Source of the DNA: Chloroflexota bacterium
GTDB lineage: Bacteria; Chloroflexota; UBA6077; CF-72
Reading direction: 5' to 3'
Length of the DNA: 14,613 nucleotides
NCBI GenBank assembly: GCA_019247135.1
Contig: JAFAPL010000017.1
Coordinates: forward strand, 1-14,613
Shown here: positions 1 to 7,783 of the stretch, in pieces
How the letters are laid out: each line of letters begins with the position of its first letter
How positions within the stretch are numbered: the first letter of the stretch is position 1
The notes under the pieces: model-generated
The model's database searches: none
What the model was told of the DNA's origin: nothing
The model's input: only the letters and a program-made list of their open reading frames with translations
Position numbers and translations under genes: made by a program

Positions 1-954
1 GCCGGGCAGATCGTGCAGCTGAGCGCCCCTGTGAAGGGCAAGATGAACGTGACGGACGACGAGATCCGCCACAGCATCGAGACCGGCCAGCTGAAGCTGC
101 AGCGCGAGCGCGGCACCGACATGACGCTGTTCTCGCCGCGCGCCAGCTGGATGGCCCACCACTTCGGCAACGAGCTCATCAGCCGCTACTGGAGCGAGCA
201 CTGCAACGACCTGGTCTATCGCGTCACTCAGCAGTTTCCGAACAACTTCGCCGGCGTCTGCATGCTGCCGCAGAGCCCCGGTGTCAGTCCCAGGAATTGC
301 ATTCCCGAGCTCGAGCGCTGCGTCAACGAGCTCGGCTTCGTCGGACTGAACCTGAACCCCGACCCCTCCGGCGGCTACTGGCAGGAACCACCCCTGACCG
401 ACCGCTGGTGGTATCCGCTGTACGAGAAAATGGTCGAGCTGGACGTACCAGCCATGGTTCATGTGAGCGCGACCACCAACCCCGCTTTTCATCAGACCGG
501 GTCGCACTACATCAATGCGGATACGACCGCGTTCATGCAGTTCGTCCAGACGCCGCAATTGTTCAAGGATTTCCCGACCTTACGCTTCATCATTCCCCAC
601 GGCGGCGGCGCCGTGCCCTACCACTGGGGTCGGTATCGAGGGATGAACCTGAACATGGGCCGGCCCGAACTGGACGAACTGATCATGCGCAACGTCTGGT
701 TCGATACTTGCGTGTATCACCAGCCAGGCATCAACCTGCTGTCCGATGTGATCGACCACGGCAACCTGATGTTTGCATCCGAGATGATTGGAGCAGTGCG
801 CGGCAAAGATCCGCGCACGGGGTCCGATTTCGACGATACGAAGCGCTACATCGACGCGCTCCAGCTTTCGGCGGACGACCGTCAGCGCGTGTTCGAAAAT
901 ACCGCCCGCCGCGTGTACCCGCGCCTCGACAGTTACCTGAAGAAACGTCAGTAG
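1..954 (+). CDS. LigJ-like amidohydrolase (4-oxalomesaconate hydratase family), 5' end cut by window
   Basis: The reading frame is open from base 1, so the gene begins outside the window; the in-frame GTG at 13 is probably internal. The visible part (about 317 residues) matches my knowledge of the amidohydrolase-superfamily 4-oxalomesaconate hydratase LigJ, about 340 residues long, which hydrates 4-oxalomesaconate in protocatechuate/gallate meta-cleavage. Seen, numbering from the GTG at 13: SPRASWMAHH (41-50), PQSPGV (86-91), LNPDPSGG (114-121), a VH pair ending at His150, IPHGGGAVPYHWGRYRG around His196, and FASEMIGAVRG with Glu257, which I take as the family's conserved catalytic/metal-site Glu. 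The N-terminal HxH metal ligands would lie in the roughly 30 missing residues. No other gene of that pathway is visible, so the substrate is uncertain; a decarboxylase-like ACMSD relative is the alternative. The 3' end is intact (TAG). Confidence 0.8.
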   Translation, partial: AGQIVQLSAPVKGKMNVTDDEIRHSIETGQLKLQRERGTDMTLFSPRASWMAHHFGNELISRYWSEHCNDLVYRVTQQFPNNFAGVCMLPQSPGVSPRNCIPELERCVNELGFVGLNLNPDPSGGYWQEPPLTDRWWYPLYEKMVELDVPAMVHVSATTNPAFHQTGSHYINADTTAFMQFVQTPQLFKDFPTLRFIIPHGGGAVPYHWGRYRGMNLNMGRPELDELIMRNVWFDTCVYHQPGINLLSDVIDHGNLMFASEMIGAVRGKDPRTGSDFDDTKRYIDALQLSADDRQRVFENTARRVYPRLDSYLKKRQ

Positions 955-1022
955 AGATAAGAGACAGCGGCCGACCGCGCCTACGCGGGTAGTATGCGGG
1001 CGGCTGGGAGACTTGAGAGCGT

Positions 1023-2600
1023 ATGACGCAAGGGCCGCAACGGATCGCCATCGTCGGCACCGACAAGCGCGCACTCGTGAACGCAGAGCCGATCGGCTAT
1101 GTGCACCCGGATGAGCGGTTCGAAGTCACCGTGCGGGTTCGTGCGAAGCGGGATCTGGCGGCCCACCTGACTGCAGGCGGGCCGCGGCTCGGGCGCGAAG
1201 AATTCGCGGCGCAATTCGGCGCGGATCCGGCAGACCTCGCGAAAGTGGCGCATTTCGCCGCCTCGCATGGGCTCGCGGTGGTCCACTCGAGCGCAGCCCG
1301 GCGGAGCGTCGTGCTGTCGGGGACGGCTGCTCAGTTTTGCCCGGCTTTCGGCGTCGATCTGCAGCTGTATGCCCATCCGGGTGGTGGAACCTTCCGCGGT
1401 CGTGAGGGCGCGATTTATTGTCCCGCTGAGCTCGCCGACGTGGTGCAGGGTGTTTTCGGCCTGGACAATCGGCCGGCGGCACGGGCGCATTTTCGCTCGG
1501 TCGAGCACGCGGGCGGCGTCCAGCCGCACGCTGTCGGCCAGTCATTTACGCCCGTCCAGATCGCCCAGCTGTACAACTTCCCGCAAGCTGTCAACGGACA
1601 GGGCCAGTGCGTTGGCATCATCGAGCTCGGTGGCGGGTACACCACCGCCGACCTGACTGAATACTTTCAGCACCTCGGAGTTCAGCCAGCGCCGAAGGTG
1701 CTGGCCGTCTCAGTCGATCATGCGCAAAACCATCCAGACGGACCAAACGGCGCCGACGGTGAGGTGATGCTGGACATCGAGGTGGTTGGCGCGGTTGCTC
1801 CCGGTGCGACCATCGCCGTCTATTTCGCTCCGAATACCGACCAGGGGTTCATCGACGCGATCACGACCGCGGTCCACGACGTCACCAACCAACCGTCGAT
1901 CCTCTCGATCAGCTGGGGGTCACCGGAGGACGCGTGGACCCAGGCATCGACCCAGGCCATGGATCAGGCATTTCAGGCGGCGGCGGCCATGGGCGTGTCG
2001 GTCTATGCGGCCGCGGGCGACAACGGGGCGAACGACTACCCGCCCGGCAGCCCGGAGGCGGCGGCTGGATATCATGCCGACTTCCCAGCCTCCAGTCCAC
2101 ACGTGACCGGGTGTGGCGGCACACACATCAGCGTCGCCGACAACGCCATCAGCCAGGAGGTCGTCTGGAATGATCCGGGCGGTGGCTCAACCGGCGGTGG
2201 CTTCAGCAGCCTGTTTTCCACGCCGACCTGGCAGGCGGGCGTTCAGGGCGGCAACCGCGGCGTGCCTGACGTGTGTGGCAACGCGAGTCCCACCAGCGGT
2301 TACCAGGTCCGTGTCGATGGCCAGTACACGGTGATCGGCGGCACCAGCGCTGTCGCCCCACTCTGGGCAGGTCTGACGGCGCTGCTCAATCAGCAGCTCG
2401 GCAGGCCGCTCGGCTTCGGCAATCCGGCCTTCTACAGCCTGAGCGCTTCGAGCGGGGCATTCGTCGACATCACACAAGGCCACAATAACGGCTTCGACGC
2501 CGGCACCGGGTGGGATGCCTGTACTGGCCTTGGCCGGCCGGACGGTGCCAGGCTCGCAGCTGCGCTGAGCGGTACGGCAGCCGCCGCCCCAACCAGCTGA
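1023..2600 (+). CDS. Kumamolisin-like S53 (sedolisin) serine-carboxyl peptidase with propeptide
   Basis: This is a 525-residue endopeptidase of the sedolisin family, acid-active proteases made as zymogens that remove their own propeptide. Residues about 20-160 form the pro-kumamolisin activation domain. The mature enzyme probably starts near residue 170, just before SFTPVQIAQLYNFP. The catalytic residues are all present: Glu247 and Asp251 in GEVMLDIEV, oxyanion Asp333 in AAAGDNGAND, and nucleophile Ser442 in IGGTSAVAPLW. The Glu-Asp-Asp spacing equals that of kumamolisin as I remember it. The C-terminal calcium site is recognisable (Asp482-Ile483, and Gly494, Gly496, Asp498 in DAGTGWDACTG). 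No signal peptide is visible at the N-terminus, which is also true of kumamolisin, so the export route is unclear. ATG 1023 is supported by the alignment; the only upstream purine run is GGGAG about 12 nt away. The next gene starts 6 nt after the stop and repeats the propeptide domain. Confidence 0.93.
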   Translation: MTQGPQRIAIVGTDKRALVNAEPIGYVHPDERFEVTVRVRAKRDLAAHLTAGGPRLGREEFAAQFGADPADLAKVAHFAASHGLAVVHSSAARRSVVLSGTAAQFCPAFGVDLQLYAHPGGGTFRGREGAIYCPAELADVVQGVFGLDNRPAARAHFRSVEHAGGVQPHAVGQSFTPVQIAQLYNFPQAVNGQGQCVGIIELGGGYTTADLTEYFQHLGVQPAPKVLAVSVDHAQNHPDGPNGADGEVMLDIEVVGAVAPGATIAVYFAPNTDQGFIDAITTAVHDVTNQPSILSISWGSPEDAWTQASTQAMDQAFQAAAAMGVSVYAAAGDNGANDYPPGSPEAAAGYHADFPASSPHVTGCGGTHISVADNAISQEVVWNDPGGGSTGGGFSSLFSTPTWQAGVQGGNRGVPDVCGNASPTSGYQVRVDGQYTVIGGTSAVAPLWAGLTALLNQQLGRPLGFGNPAFYSLSASSGAFVDITQGHNNGFDAGTGWDACTGLGRPDGARLAAALSGTAAAAPTS

Positions 2601-2606
2601 GATCCA

Positions 2607-3089
2607 ATGGCCGAGGCGCGCGTCGCGGTGGCCGGCACTGAGCCTCAGGTACAGCCTGGTGCTCACGTGCTGGGCGCGGTTGATGCGGACGAACCGATCG
2701 AGGTCTCGGTGCTCGTGCGTCCAAGAGCATCCCTGGAGTCAATCGACCAGCGGCTCGCGCGCGGCGATCCGCCGCTCAGCCGTGAGCAGTTCGCTGCCCA
2801 ATATGGCGCTGACGCCTCCGACCTGCGCGCCGTCGCGAGCTTTGCGAAACGGCACGGTCTGGCGGTCGTCCAATCCGATGCGGCGCGCCGAACTGTCGTC
2901 CTGCGTGGTAGCGCTGCAAACGTGAACGACGCCTTCGGCGTGCAGCTGCAGCATTTTTCATCCTCCGGTGGCGCATCGTTCCGCGCACACGAGGGTCCGG
3001 TGTACATCCCGTCGGCGCTCGACGGCGTCGTACAGGCCGTGCTCGGACTGGATACGAGACCGGCGGCTCAGTCGCGACGGAACAGGTGA
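2607..3089 (+). CDS. Stand-alone pro-kumamolisin activation (propeptide) domain protein
   Basis: This 160-residue protein aligns along its whole length with residues 1 to about 158 of the S53 peptidase immediately upstream. Shared blocks include LSREQFAAQYGAD, FAKRHGLAVVQSDAARR, VLRGSA..DAFGVQL and VVQAVLGLDTRPAA. It stops (TGA) right where the propeptide would join the catalytic domain, and no Glu/Asp/Ser catalytic motif follows in any plus-strand frame, because the downstream DNA is a minus-strand gene. The family's propeptides bind and inhibit the mature enzyme and assist folding. Acting in trans as an inhibitor or chaperone of the neighbouring peptidase is therefore a reasonable inference. 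The alternative is a tandem duplicate truncated by recombination. Start at ATG 2607, 6 nt after the peptidase stop, suggests translational coupling. Its last 22 bp overlap, antisense, the end of the next gene. Confidence 0.85.
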   Translation: MAEARVAVAGTEPQVQPGAHVLGAVDADEPIEVSVLVRPRASLESIDQRLARGDPPLSREQFAAQYGADASDLRAVASFAKRHGLAVVQSDAARRTVVLRGSAANVNDAFGVQLQHFSSSGGASFRAHEGPVYIPSALDGVVQAVLGLDTRPAAQSRRNR

Positions 3090-3607
3090 TCGCAGCGGCT
3101 GCAATAGCGCAGACCGCGCCACGCCTGCATCGCCTTGTCCCATTCCGCGAGGCGAGCATTCCAGCGTTGCTTGCCACGCCGGTGCAATGGCTCACCCAGC
3201 AGCCCGGCAAAAAAGGCTACGGCGGTGGTCACCTCGAACGTGAGCGCCACGCTGGTCTCGATCAGCGCACCGAACGCGAGCAGCAGCGCAGTTACCGCGA
3301 GTGGCACCTGGAACCCGTGCAGCCCGATATACGCGCCAAACAGTGACGGCCGTCGCGGCGGAGGAACGCGTGCGGGCGTGCGGGGCATGGTCATCAGGAG
3401 TGCCGCTCCACGCATCATCAGCCCATAGCGCGTAACCAGGGGCGGCTCGGGCATGTGGCGCCGCCGATCCTGATAGATCGCATGGAGCTGGCGCACGGCG
3501 TCGTGTCGGCCGCAGACGGGGCAACTTCCGGCACGCGAAACCTGCCCGGCCGCGCGTTCGCGCGAGCGCTGGAAGATGGGTCGTTGCTGACCTGGCGCAA
3601 TGCTCAC
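3068..3607 (-). CDS. Small membrane protein with paired CxxC zinc-knuckle termini, function unknown
   Basis: I do not recognise a named family. From a GTG at 3607 the product is 179 residues. A CPVCGRH motif (Cys29, Cys32) is followed by a Pro/Arg-rich stretch, two hydrophobic segments (about 93-116 and 120-138), a basic/Trp-rich segment, and a final CSRCDHLF motif (Cys169, Cys172) just before the stop. With two membrane passes both ends lie on the same side, so the four cysteines could jointly bind one zinc, as in a split zinc ribbon; this is inference. The frame stays open upstream to 3889, but that extension lies antisense to the alpha-galactosidase and contains its repeat, so it is unlikely to be coding. 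Other starts are possible (ATG 3649, or internal ATGs near the first hydrophobic segment). No clear ribosome binding site was seen. The 3' end overlaps the propeptide gene tail to tail. Confidence 0.6.
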   Translation of the reverse strand: MSIAPGQQRPIFQRSRERAAGQVSRAGSCPVCGRHDAVRQLHAIYQDRRRHMPEPPLVTRYGLMMRGAALLMTMPRTPARVPPPRRPSLFGAYIGLHGFQVPLAVTALLLAFGALIETSVALTFEVTTAVAFFAGLLGEPLHRRGKQRWNARLAEWDKAMQAWRGLRYCSRCDHLFRRD

Positions 3608-3677
3608 TGCAGACGTGATTATCGCATCGGCGGCCGTCCGCCGCGCGGCAATGACGGCTGATAGCCTCACGCCCCAC

Positions 3678-5891
3678 ATGCCTGTCCACCGGTCCGAGTT
3701 CGAGGGTCGGCCAGCCTGGGTCCTCGCAACCAACTCGATGAGCATGGTCCTGTGCCTCGGCGCCGACAACACCCTGTACCTCCCGCACTGGGGCTCCCAA
3801 GGGGGCGCTAGCCCCCGCCGTGGGTCCTGGGGCTCCCAAGGGGGCGCTAGCCCCCGCCGTGGGTCCTGGGGCCCCCCAGGCGGTTCCACACGCGTCGAGC
3901 ACTACCTGCCGAGTGTCCCCAGAAACCGGCCATCCGAGGCCACGTTCCTCGATGGACAGCCGCTCGCCTATCCAGCGTTCGGTATGCCTACCTTCAAAGA
4001 GGCGTGCCTTGTGATCGCGACCGATGACGGCGCGCGCGGCAGCCGCTTCTCCTACGTCGAAGACTCGCCGCGGGATGACAGTCTCGACCTCACCTTCGAG
4101 GACGACCTCACCGGCGCGCGACTCACGCTCACATTCGCTGTCTATGCAGACCTCATCGCGCGTTCGGCGCGCATCAGCAATGTTGGCGACCGAGAGCTGC
4201 GGATCGAGCGGGCTTTGAGTGCCGCCCTGCCCCTGCCGCCTGACGAGTACGACCTGCTCACGCTGACCGGCCAGTGGGGACGCGAATTCGAGTTGACGCA
4301 GCGACCGCTGCTGCCAGGCCGCACGACTCTCGGCAGCACCCGCGGTCTGAGCAGCCATGAGGCGCACCCCTGGTTCGCCATCCGCCCGCGCGGCGAACAA
4401 CAGGAACACGCAGGCCGGGTCTGGGTCGGCTCTCTCGCGTGGAGCGGCAACTGGCAGCTGGTGGTCGACGTCGAACGGAACGATGCGCTCAACATCTGCA
4501 TGGGCATCCAGCCCTTCGACTTTTCGTGGTGCCTGCAGCCGGGAGAATCGTTCGCGACGCCGCTGCTTGTGTGCGGCTATTCCGAGCACGGTCTCGGCGG
4601 GGCCAGCCACCTGCTGCATACGTTCGAGGAAAGCACGTGGTTGCCTGAGAACCATCGCGACGAGCAGCGGCCGGTGCTCTACAACTCCTGGGAAGCCACA
4701 CATTTCAACGTGACGGCCGGGTCGCAGATCGAGCTTGCGCGCAACGCCGCCGACCTCGGAGTGGAGCTGTTCGTGGTCGACGACGGCTGGTTCGGTCAGC
4801 GCGCGCACGATCGCGCCGGCCTCGGGGACTGGGTCGTCAACGCTGAGAAATTTCCGAATGGCCTGAGCGAGCTGATCGACGAGGTCCACCGACTCGGGAT
4901 GGGGTTCGGCATCTGGGTCGAGCCCGAGATGGTCAATCCCGACAGTGATCTGTACCGTGCCCACCCTGACTGGGCATATCACGCCGAAGGGCGCACCGCG
5001 ACGCTGGGCCGCAACCAGATGGTGCTGAACTTCGCTCGCCAGGACGTGCAAGAGCATATCTTCGAGCAACTGCGGCGGCTGCTGTCCGACCACGGCCAGA
5101 TCCGATTCATCAAGTGGGACCACAACCGCGCGTGGACGGAGGTCGGCTGGCCCGAACAGCCGCGACAGCAGCGCGAGGTGTGGGTCCGCCATGTGCTCGG
5201 CCTGTACGACGTGTGGACGCGACTGCGAGCAGCCTTCCCGGAGCTCTCGATCGAGTCGTGCGCGAGTGGCGGCGGCCGCGCCGACCTCGGTGCGCTGCGT
5301 TACACGGATCAGGTCTGGACCAGCGACAACACCGACGCGGCCGATCGGCTCACGATGCAGTACGGGTACAGTCGGGCACACAGTCCGCGGGTCATGGTCA
5401 ACTGGGTGACCGACGTTCCGAACGAACAGACCGGTCGGGATGCGCCACTGGAGTTTCGCTTTCTCGTGGCCATGCAAGGTGTGCTGGGTATCGGGGGCAA
5501 CATCAGCCAGTGGTCGGACCACGATCGCGCCGTCGCTCGCCACCTCATCGCGCAGTACAAAACGATCCGCCCACTCGTCCAGCACGGACGGCAACATTGG
5601 CTCCGCCGGCCGGCTGCGATCGGCGCCTGCGCCGTCCAGTACGTGTCCGAATCCGCCGACGCGACAGCCGTCCTGCTCTACCAGGTGCGCGGCCTGCGCG
5701 GGCAGGGCCCTCGGCGCATGCGCCTGCACGGCCTCCGACCAGACGCTACGTACCGCCGCGAGGGCGACGGCCGAGAAAGCACCGGCGCGGCCCTGATGGC
5801 CGCGGGCTTACCGGCTACCCTCGTGAACTCCGGTGCACGCCATCCCAGCCTGGATTTTCAAACCGAGCTGCAGATCTGGCGCGCCGACTAG
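3678..5891 (+). CDS. GH36 alpha-galactosidase
   Basis: Cytoplasmic retaining alpha-galactosidase that removes terminal alpha-1,6-galactose from melibiose, raffinose-type sugars or alpha-galactosides. From ATG 3678 it has 737 residues, close to the usual GH36 length. The order is N-terminal beta-sandwich, (beta/alpha)8 barrel, C-terminal beta domain. Signatures include YNSWEATHFN, VVDDGWFGQR, GIWVEPEMVNPDSDLYRAHPDW split by normal spacing, nucleophile Asp481 in FIKWDHNR, SCASGGGRAD, and acid/base Asp550 in WTSDNTDA. All are intact, so the enzyme should be active. Start choice: MPVHRSEFEG matches where GH36 proteins usually begin; in-frame ATGs at 3600 and 3651 are alternatives but would run into the divergent gene. 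Odd feature: residues 38-64 are two copies of a 13-residue repeat encoded by 39-bp hairpin units. There is no signal peptide. The stop codon shares CTAG with the convergent permease gene. Confidence 0.95.
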   Translation: MPVHRSEFEGRPAWVLATNSMSMVLCLGADNTLYLPHWGSQGGASPRRGSWGSQGGASPRRGSWGPPGGSTRVEHYLPSVPRNRPSEATFLDGQPLAYPAFGMPTFKEACLVIATDDGARGSRFSYVEDSPRDDSLDLTFEDDLTGARLTLTFAVYADLIARSARISNVGDRELRIERALSAALPLPPDEYDLLTLTGQWGREFELTQRPLLPGRTTLGSTRGLSSHEAHPWFAIRPRGEQQEHAGRVWVGSLAWSGNWQLVVDVERNDALNICMGIQPFDFSWCLQPGESFATPLLVCGYSEHGLGGASHLLHTFEESTWLPENHRDEQRPVLYNSWEATHFNVTAGSQIELARNAADLGVELFVVDDGWFGQRAHDRAGLGDWVVNAEKFPNGLSELIDEVHRLGMGFGIWVEPEMVNPDSDLYRAHPDWAYHAEGRTATLGRNQMVLNFARQDVQEHIFEQLRRLLSDHGQIRFIKWDHNRAWTEVGWPEQPRQQREVWVRHVLGLYDVWTRLRAAFPELSIESCASGGGRADLGALRYTDQVWTSDNTDAADRLTMQYGYSRAHSPRVMVNWVTDVPNEQTGRDAPLEFRFLVAMQGVLGIGGNISQWSDHDRAVARHLIAQYKTIRPLVQHGRQHWLRRPAAIGACAVQYVSESADATAVLLYQVRGLRGQGPRRMRLHGLRPDATYRREGDGRESTGAALMAAGLPATLVNSGARHPSLDFQTELQIWRAD
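3790..3867 (+). repeat. Two identical 39-bp tandem units with hairpin core, in frame inside the GH36 gene
   Basis: Unit 1 is 3790-3828 and unit 2 is 3829-3867, with no difference between them. A decayed third start (GGGGCCCCCCAGG) follows at 3868. Each unit contains the self-complementary core GGGGGC-GCTA-GCCCCC (3801-3816 and 3840-3855), a 6-bp GC-only stem with a 4-nt loop, flanked by CCCA and TGGG that can extend it imperfectly. The length is exactly 13 codons, giving W(GSQGGASPRRGSW)x2, so the reading frame is kept. It lies where GH36 proteins have a loop after the conserved HxWG motif of the N-terminal domain. The composition (Gly/Ser/Pro/Arg) suggests a flexible surface insertion. Confidence 0.95.
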
Positions 5892-6781
5892 CCCTTCGTA
5901 GCGCCAAGTGTCAGGCCGCGAACGAAATGCCGCTGCAGCAACAAATAGACGATGATCGTCGGCAGCGCCACCAGGACCGCGCCCGCCGCGATCAGGTTGT
6001 TGTCGGTAAAGAACAAGCCTTGCAAATTCGACAGCGACGACGTGATTGGTCGCTTCGCACCCGTCTGCATCAGGACCAGAGCCCAGAAGTAGTCGTTATA
6101 GATAAAGGTGAACTCGAGCGTCGCCAATGCTGCCAATGCCGGACGAATCAGCGGCACAATCACGCTCCAGAACGTCATCCAGACCGTCGCGCCATCTACC
6201 AGTGCTGCTTCGGTGAGCTCGCGCGGAATGGTCTTCATGTAGTTGCTCAGCACGAACGTACAAAAGCCCATCTGGAATGCAACGTGAATGGCAATAATGC
6301 CGACATAGCTGTCGTAAAAGAGGCCGCTATCACTCAGCCACTCTGGTAATGGTAGAGCCAGATACAGACGATACAGTGGGTTGATGATCGTCTGTTGTGG
6401 CAACAAATTGCCCGCCGTGAAGATCATCAACAGCGTGATGTTGAAGCCAAACGGAAACCGCGCGATCACGAATGCGACGAAAGATGAAAGCAACAACGTC
6501 AGCACCAGCGCGGGGCCAGCTACGATCAGCGTGTTCATGTAGTAGTGCGGTAGCTCAGCCTGAGTCCACGCGTGGATGTAGTTGTCGAAGTTGAGCACGC
6601 CGGGCAACGAGACGTAGCCGCGTGTGGCCGTGTCCGAATACGGCCGCAACGACGTATACGCGGCGTACAGTGGCGGCAACAACCACACCGCGGCCGTCAG
6701 GATCAGAAAGACTTGAATGAAAACGCGCGCGCGACCGCGCCGCGGCGCGTATGCACGCTGCGGAAGCGCCTGAACGCTCAT
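5888..6781 (-). CDS. Sugar ABC transporter permease, MalG-type
   Basis: Inner-membrane permease subunit, 297 residues, of a carbohydrate-uptake ABC importer (CUT1 type). About six hydrophobic segments are visible, the first at about 21-43. The cytoplasmic EAA loop is at 189-213 (ELTEAALVDGATVWMTF..IVPLIRP), which contacts the ATPase in this family. The partner permease ends 4 bp inside this gene (ATGA overlap), so the two are translated together and should form a heterodimer. GAAGG lies just upstream of the ATG, inside the previous gene. It is the last gene of the minus-strand operon, and its stop overlaps that of the convergent alpha-galactosidase by 4 bp, leaving no room for a separate terminator. 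Galactoside transport is inferred from the neighbours. Confidence 0.93.
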   Translation of the reverse strand: MSVQALPQRAYAPRRGRARVFIQVFLILTAAVWLLPPLYAAYTSLRPYSDTATRGYVSLPGVLNFDNYIHAWTQAELPHYYMNTLIVAGPALVLTLLLSSFVAFVIARFPFGFNITLLMIFTAGNLLPQQTIINPLYRLYLALPLPEWLSDSGLFYDSYVGIIAIHVAFQMGFCTFVLSNYMKTIPRELTEAALVDGATVWMTFWSVIVPLIRPALAALATLEFTFIYNDYFWALVLMQTGAKRPITSSLSNLQGLFFTDNNLIAAGAVLVALPTIIVYLLLQRHFVRGLTLGATKG

Positions 6782-7749
6782 GTGCCTTCAGCCTGGTCCA
6801 TATGAAAGGTGCGCCACAAATACGGCACGATGGCGCCCAGCGAGATGACCAGCAGAATGACCGCCAGCGCCGAGCCAAACCCGACACGGCTTGCCTCACC
6901 GATGAGGTTGTTGGTCACCAGCACGGAAATGAGCTCGAGGCCATTGCGGCCTTTGTTGACCACATACACCAGATCGAACGCGCGCAGTGACTCGATGATC
7001 GTGATCACCAGCACGACCACGTTGATCGGGTGCATGGCCGGAAATACGACGCGGAAGAAAGTCTGTCGCGGATTGGCGCCGTCGATCGCCGCTGCTTCGC
7101 GCAGGTTGGGATCGACCGACTTCAATCCTGCCAGGTAGAGCACCATGATGTACCCGGCATGCCGCCAGCCCGCGAACAACAGCACCGCGCCCAGGTTCAA
7201 CCAGGGCGTGCCGAGCCAGTCGATCAAACTGGGCGGCCTGGTGGTCCCGAGCACGTTGTTGACCAGCCCCTGCTCAGGCGCAAAAAAGAGATTGACGATG
7301 AACCCCGTGACCGCCAGCGACAACACCACAGGCAGGAAGAACGCGCTTTGATAGAAGCGTAAGCCGCGTAGTTCGCGGTCCAGGAGAACGGCCAGAAACA
7401 TGCCGAATGGCGTCGCGATCAGCAGCAGAAACGCCAGCCAGATGACGTTGTGCAGGAGCGCTGGCCAGAACGGCGGATAGATGGTGAAGATGTCGGTGTA
7501 GTTCTTGAAGCCGATCGGCTCGATGGTTGACAGGCCGCCCACACCATTCCAGCGTGTGAACGACAGCGCGATGGACGCCAGCGCCGGCATCCACACCAGC
7601 ACCAGGTGCACGAACGTCGGGATCCCGAGCATCAGCGCCAGGACGAGCTTGTCCTGGCGCGTGAGAAGGCTCAGCCGCCCTCGACCGGCCGCCGCACCGG
7701 CAGCCGGCGTGGCAACCGCTGGCTGTTGCACAGCCGCCCGATCAGCCAT
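6778..7749 (-). CDS. Sugar ABC transporter permease, MalF-type
   Basis: The partner inner-membrane permease, 323 residues. After an Ala/Pro-rich cytoplasmic N-terminus (1-32) come about six transmembrane segments, beginning at 34-62. The EAA loop is at 217-242 (LREAAAIDGANPRQTFFRVVFP). It is of the short MalF kind, without the large periplasmic insertion of the enterobacterial maltose protein, as is usual outside the Enterobacteriaceae. A good ribosome binding site (GAGGG, about 7 nt before ATG) is present. The gene follows the binding-protein gene after a 34-bp gap and overlaps the next permease by 4 bp. The sugar specificity cannot be read from the sequence; the enzymes around it point to galactosides. 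Confidence 0.93.
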   Translation of the reverse strand: MADRAAVQQPAVATPAAGAAAGRGRLSLLTRQDKLVLALMLGIPTFVHLVLVWMPALASIALSFTRWNGVGGLSTIEPIGFKNYTDIFTIYPPFWPALLHNVIWLAFLLLIATPFGMFLAVLLDRELRGLRFYQSAFFLPVVLSLAVTGFIVNLFFAPEQGLVNNVLGTTRPPSLIDWLGTPWLNLGAVLLFAGWRHAGYIMVLYLAGLKSVDPNLREAAAIDGANPRQTFFRVVFPAMHPINVVVLVITIIESLRAFDLVYVVNKGRNGLELISVLVTNNLIGEASRVGFGSALAVILLVISLGAIVPYLWRTFHMDQAEGT

Positions 7750-7783
7750 CGTCCACCCTCAGCAAGAGTAGCGCCTGGGCGCG

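Noticed and set aside
975..988. CCGCG-CCTA-CGCGG hairpin between the amidohydrolase and the S53 gene as a terminator
   Set aside because: The stem is only 5 bp, there is no T-run, and such GC hairpins are common by chance here.
3192..5729. Very long minus-strand open frame antisense to the GH36 gene
   Set aside because: It gives a compositionally odd protein with no recognisable domain, while the plus strand carries a complete GH36 enzyme with all catalytic motifs. Long antisense frames are expected in high-GC DNA.
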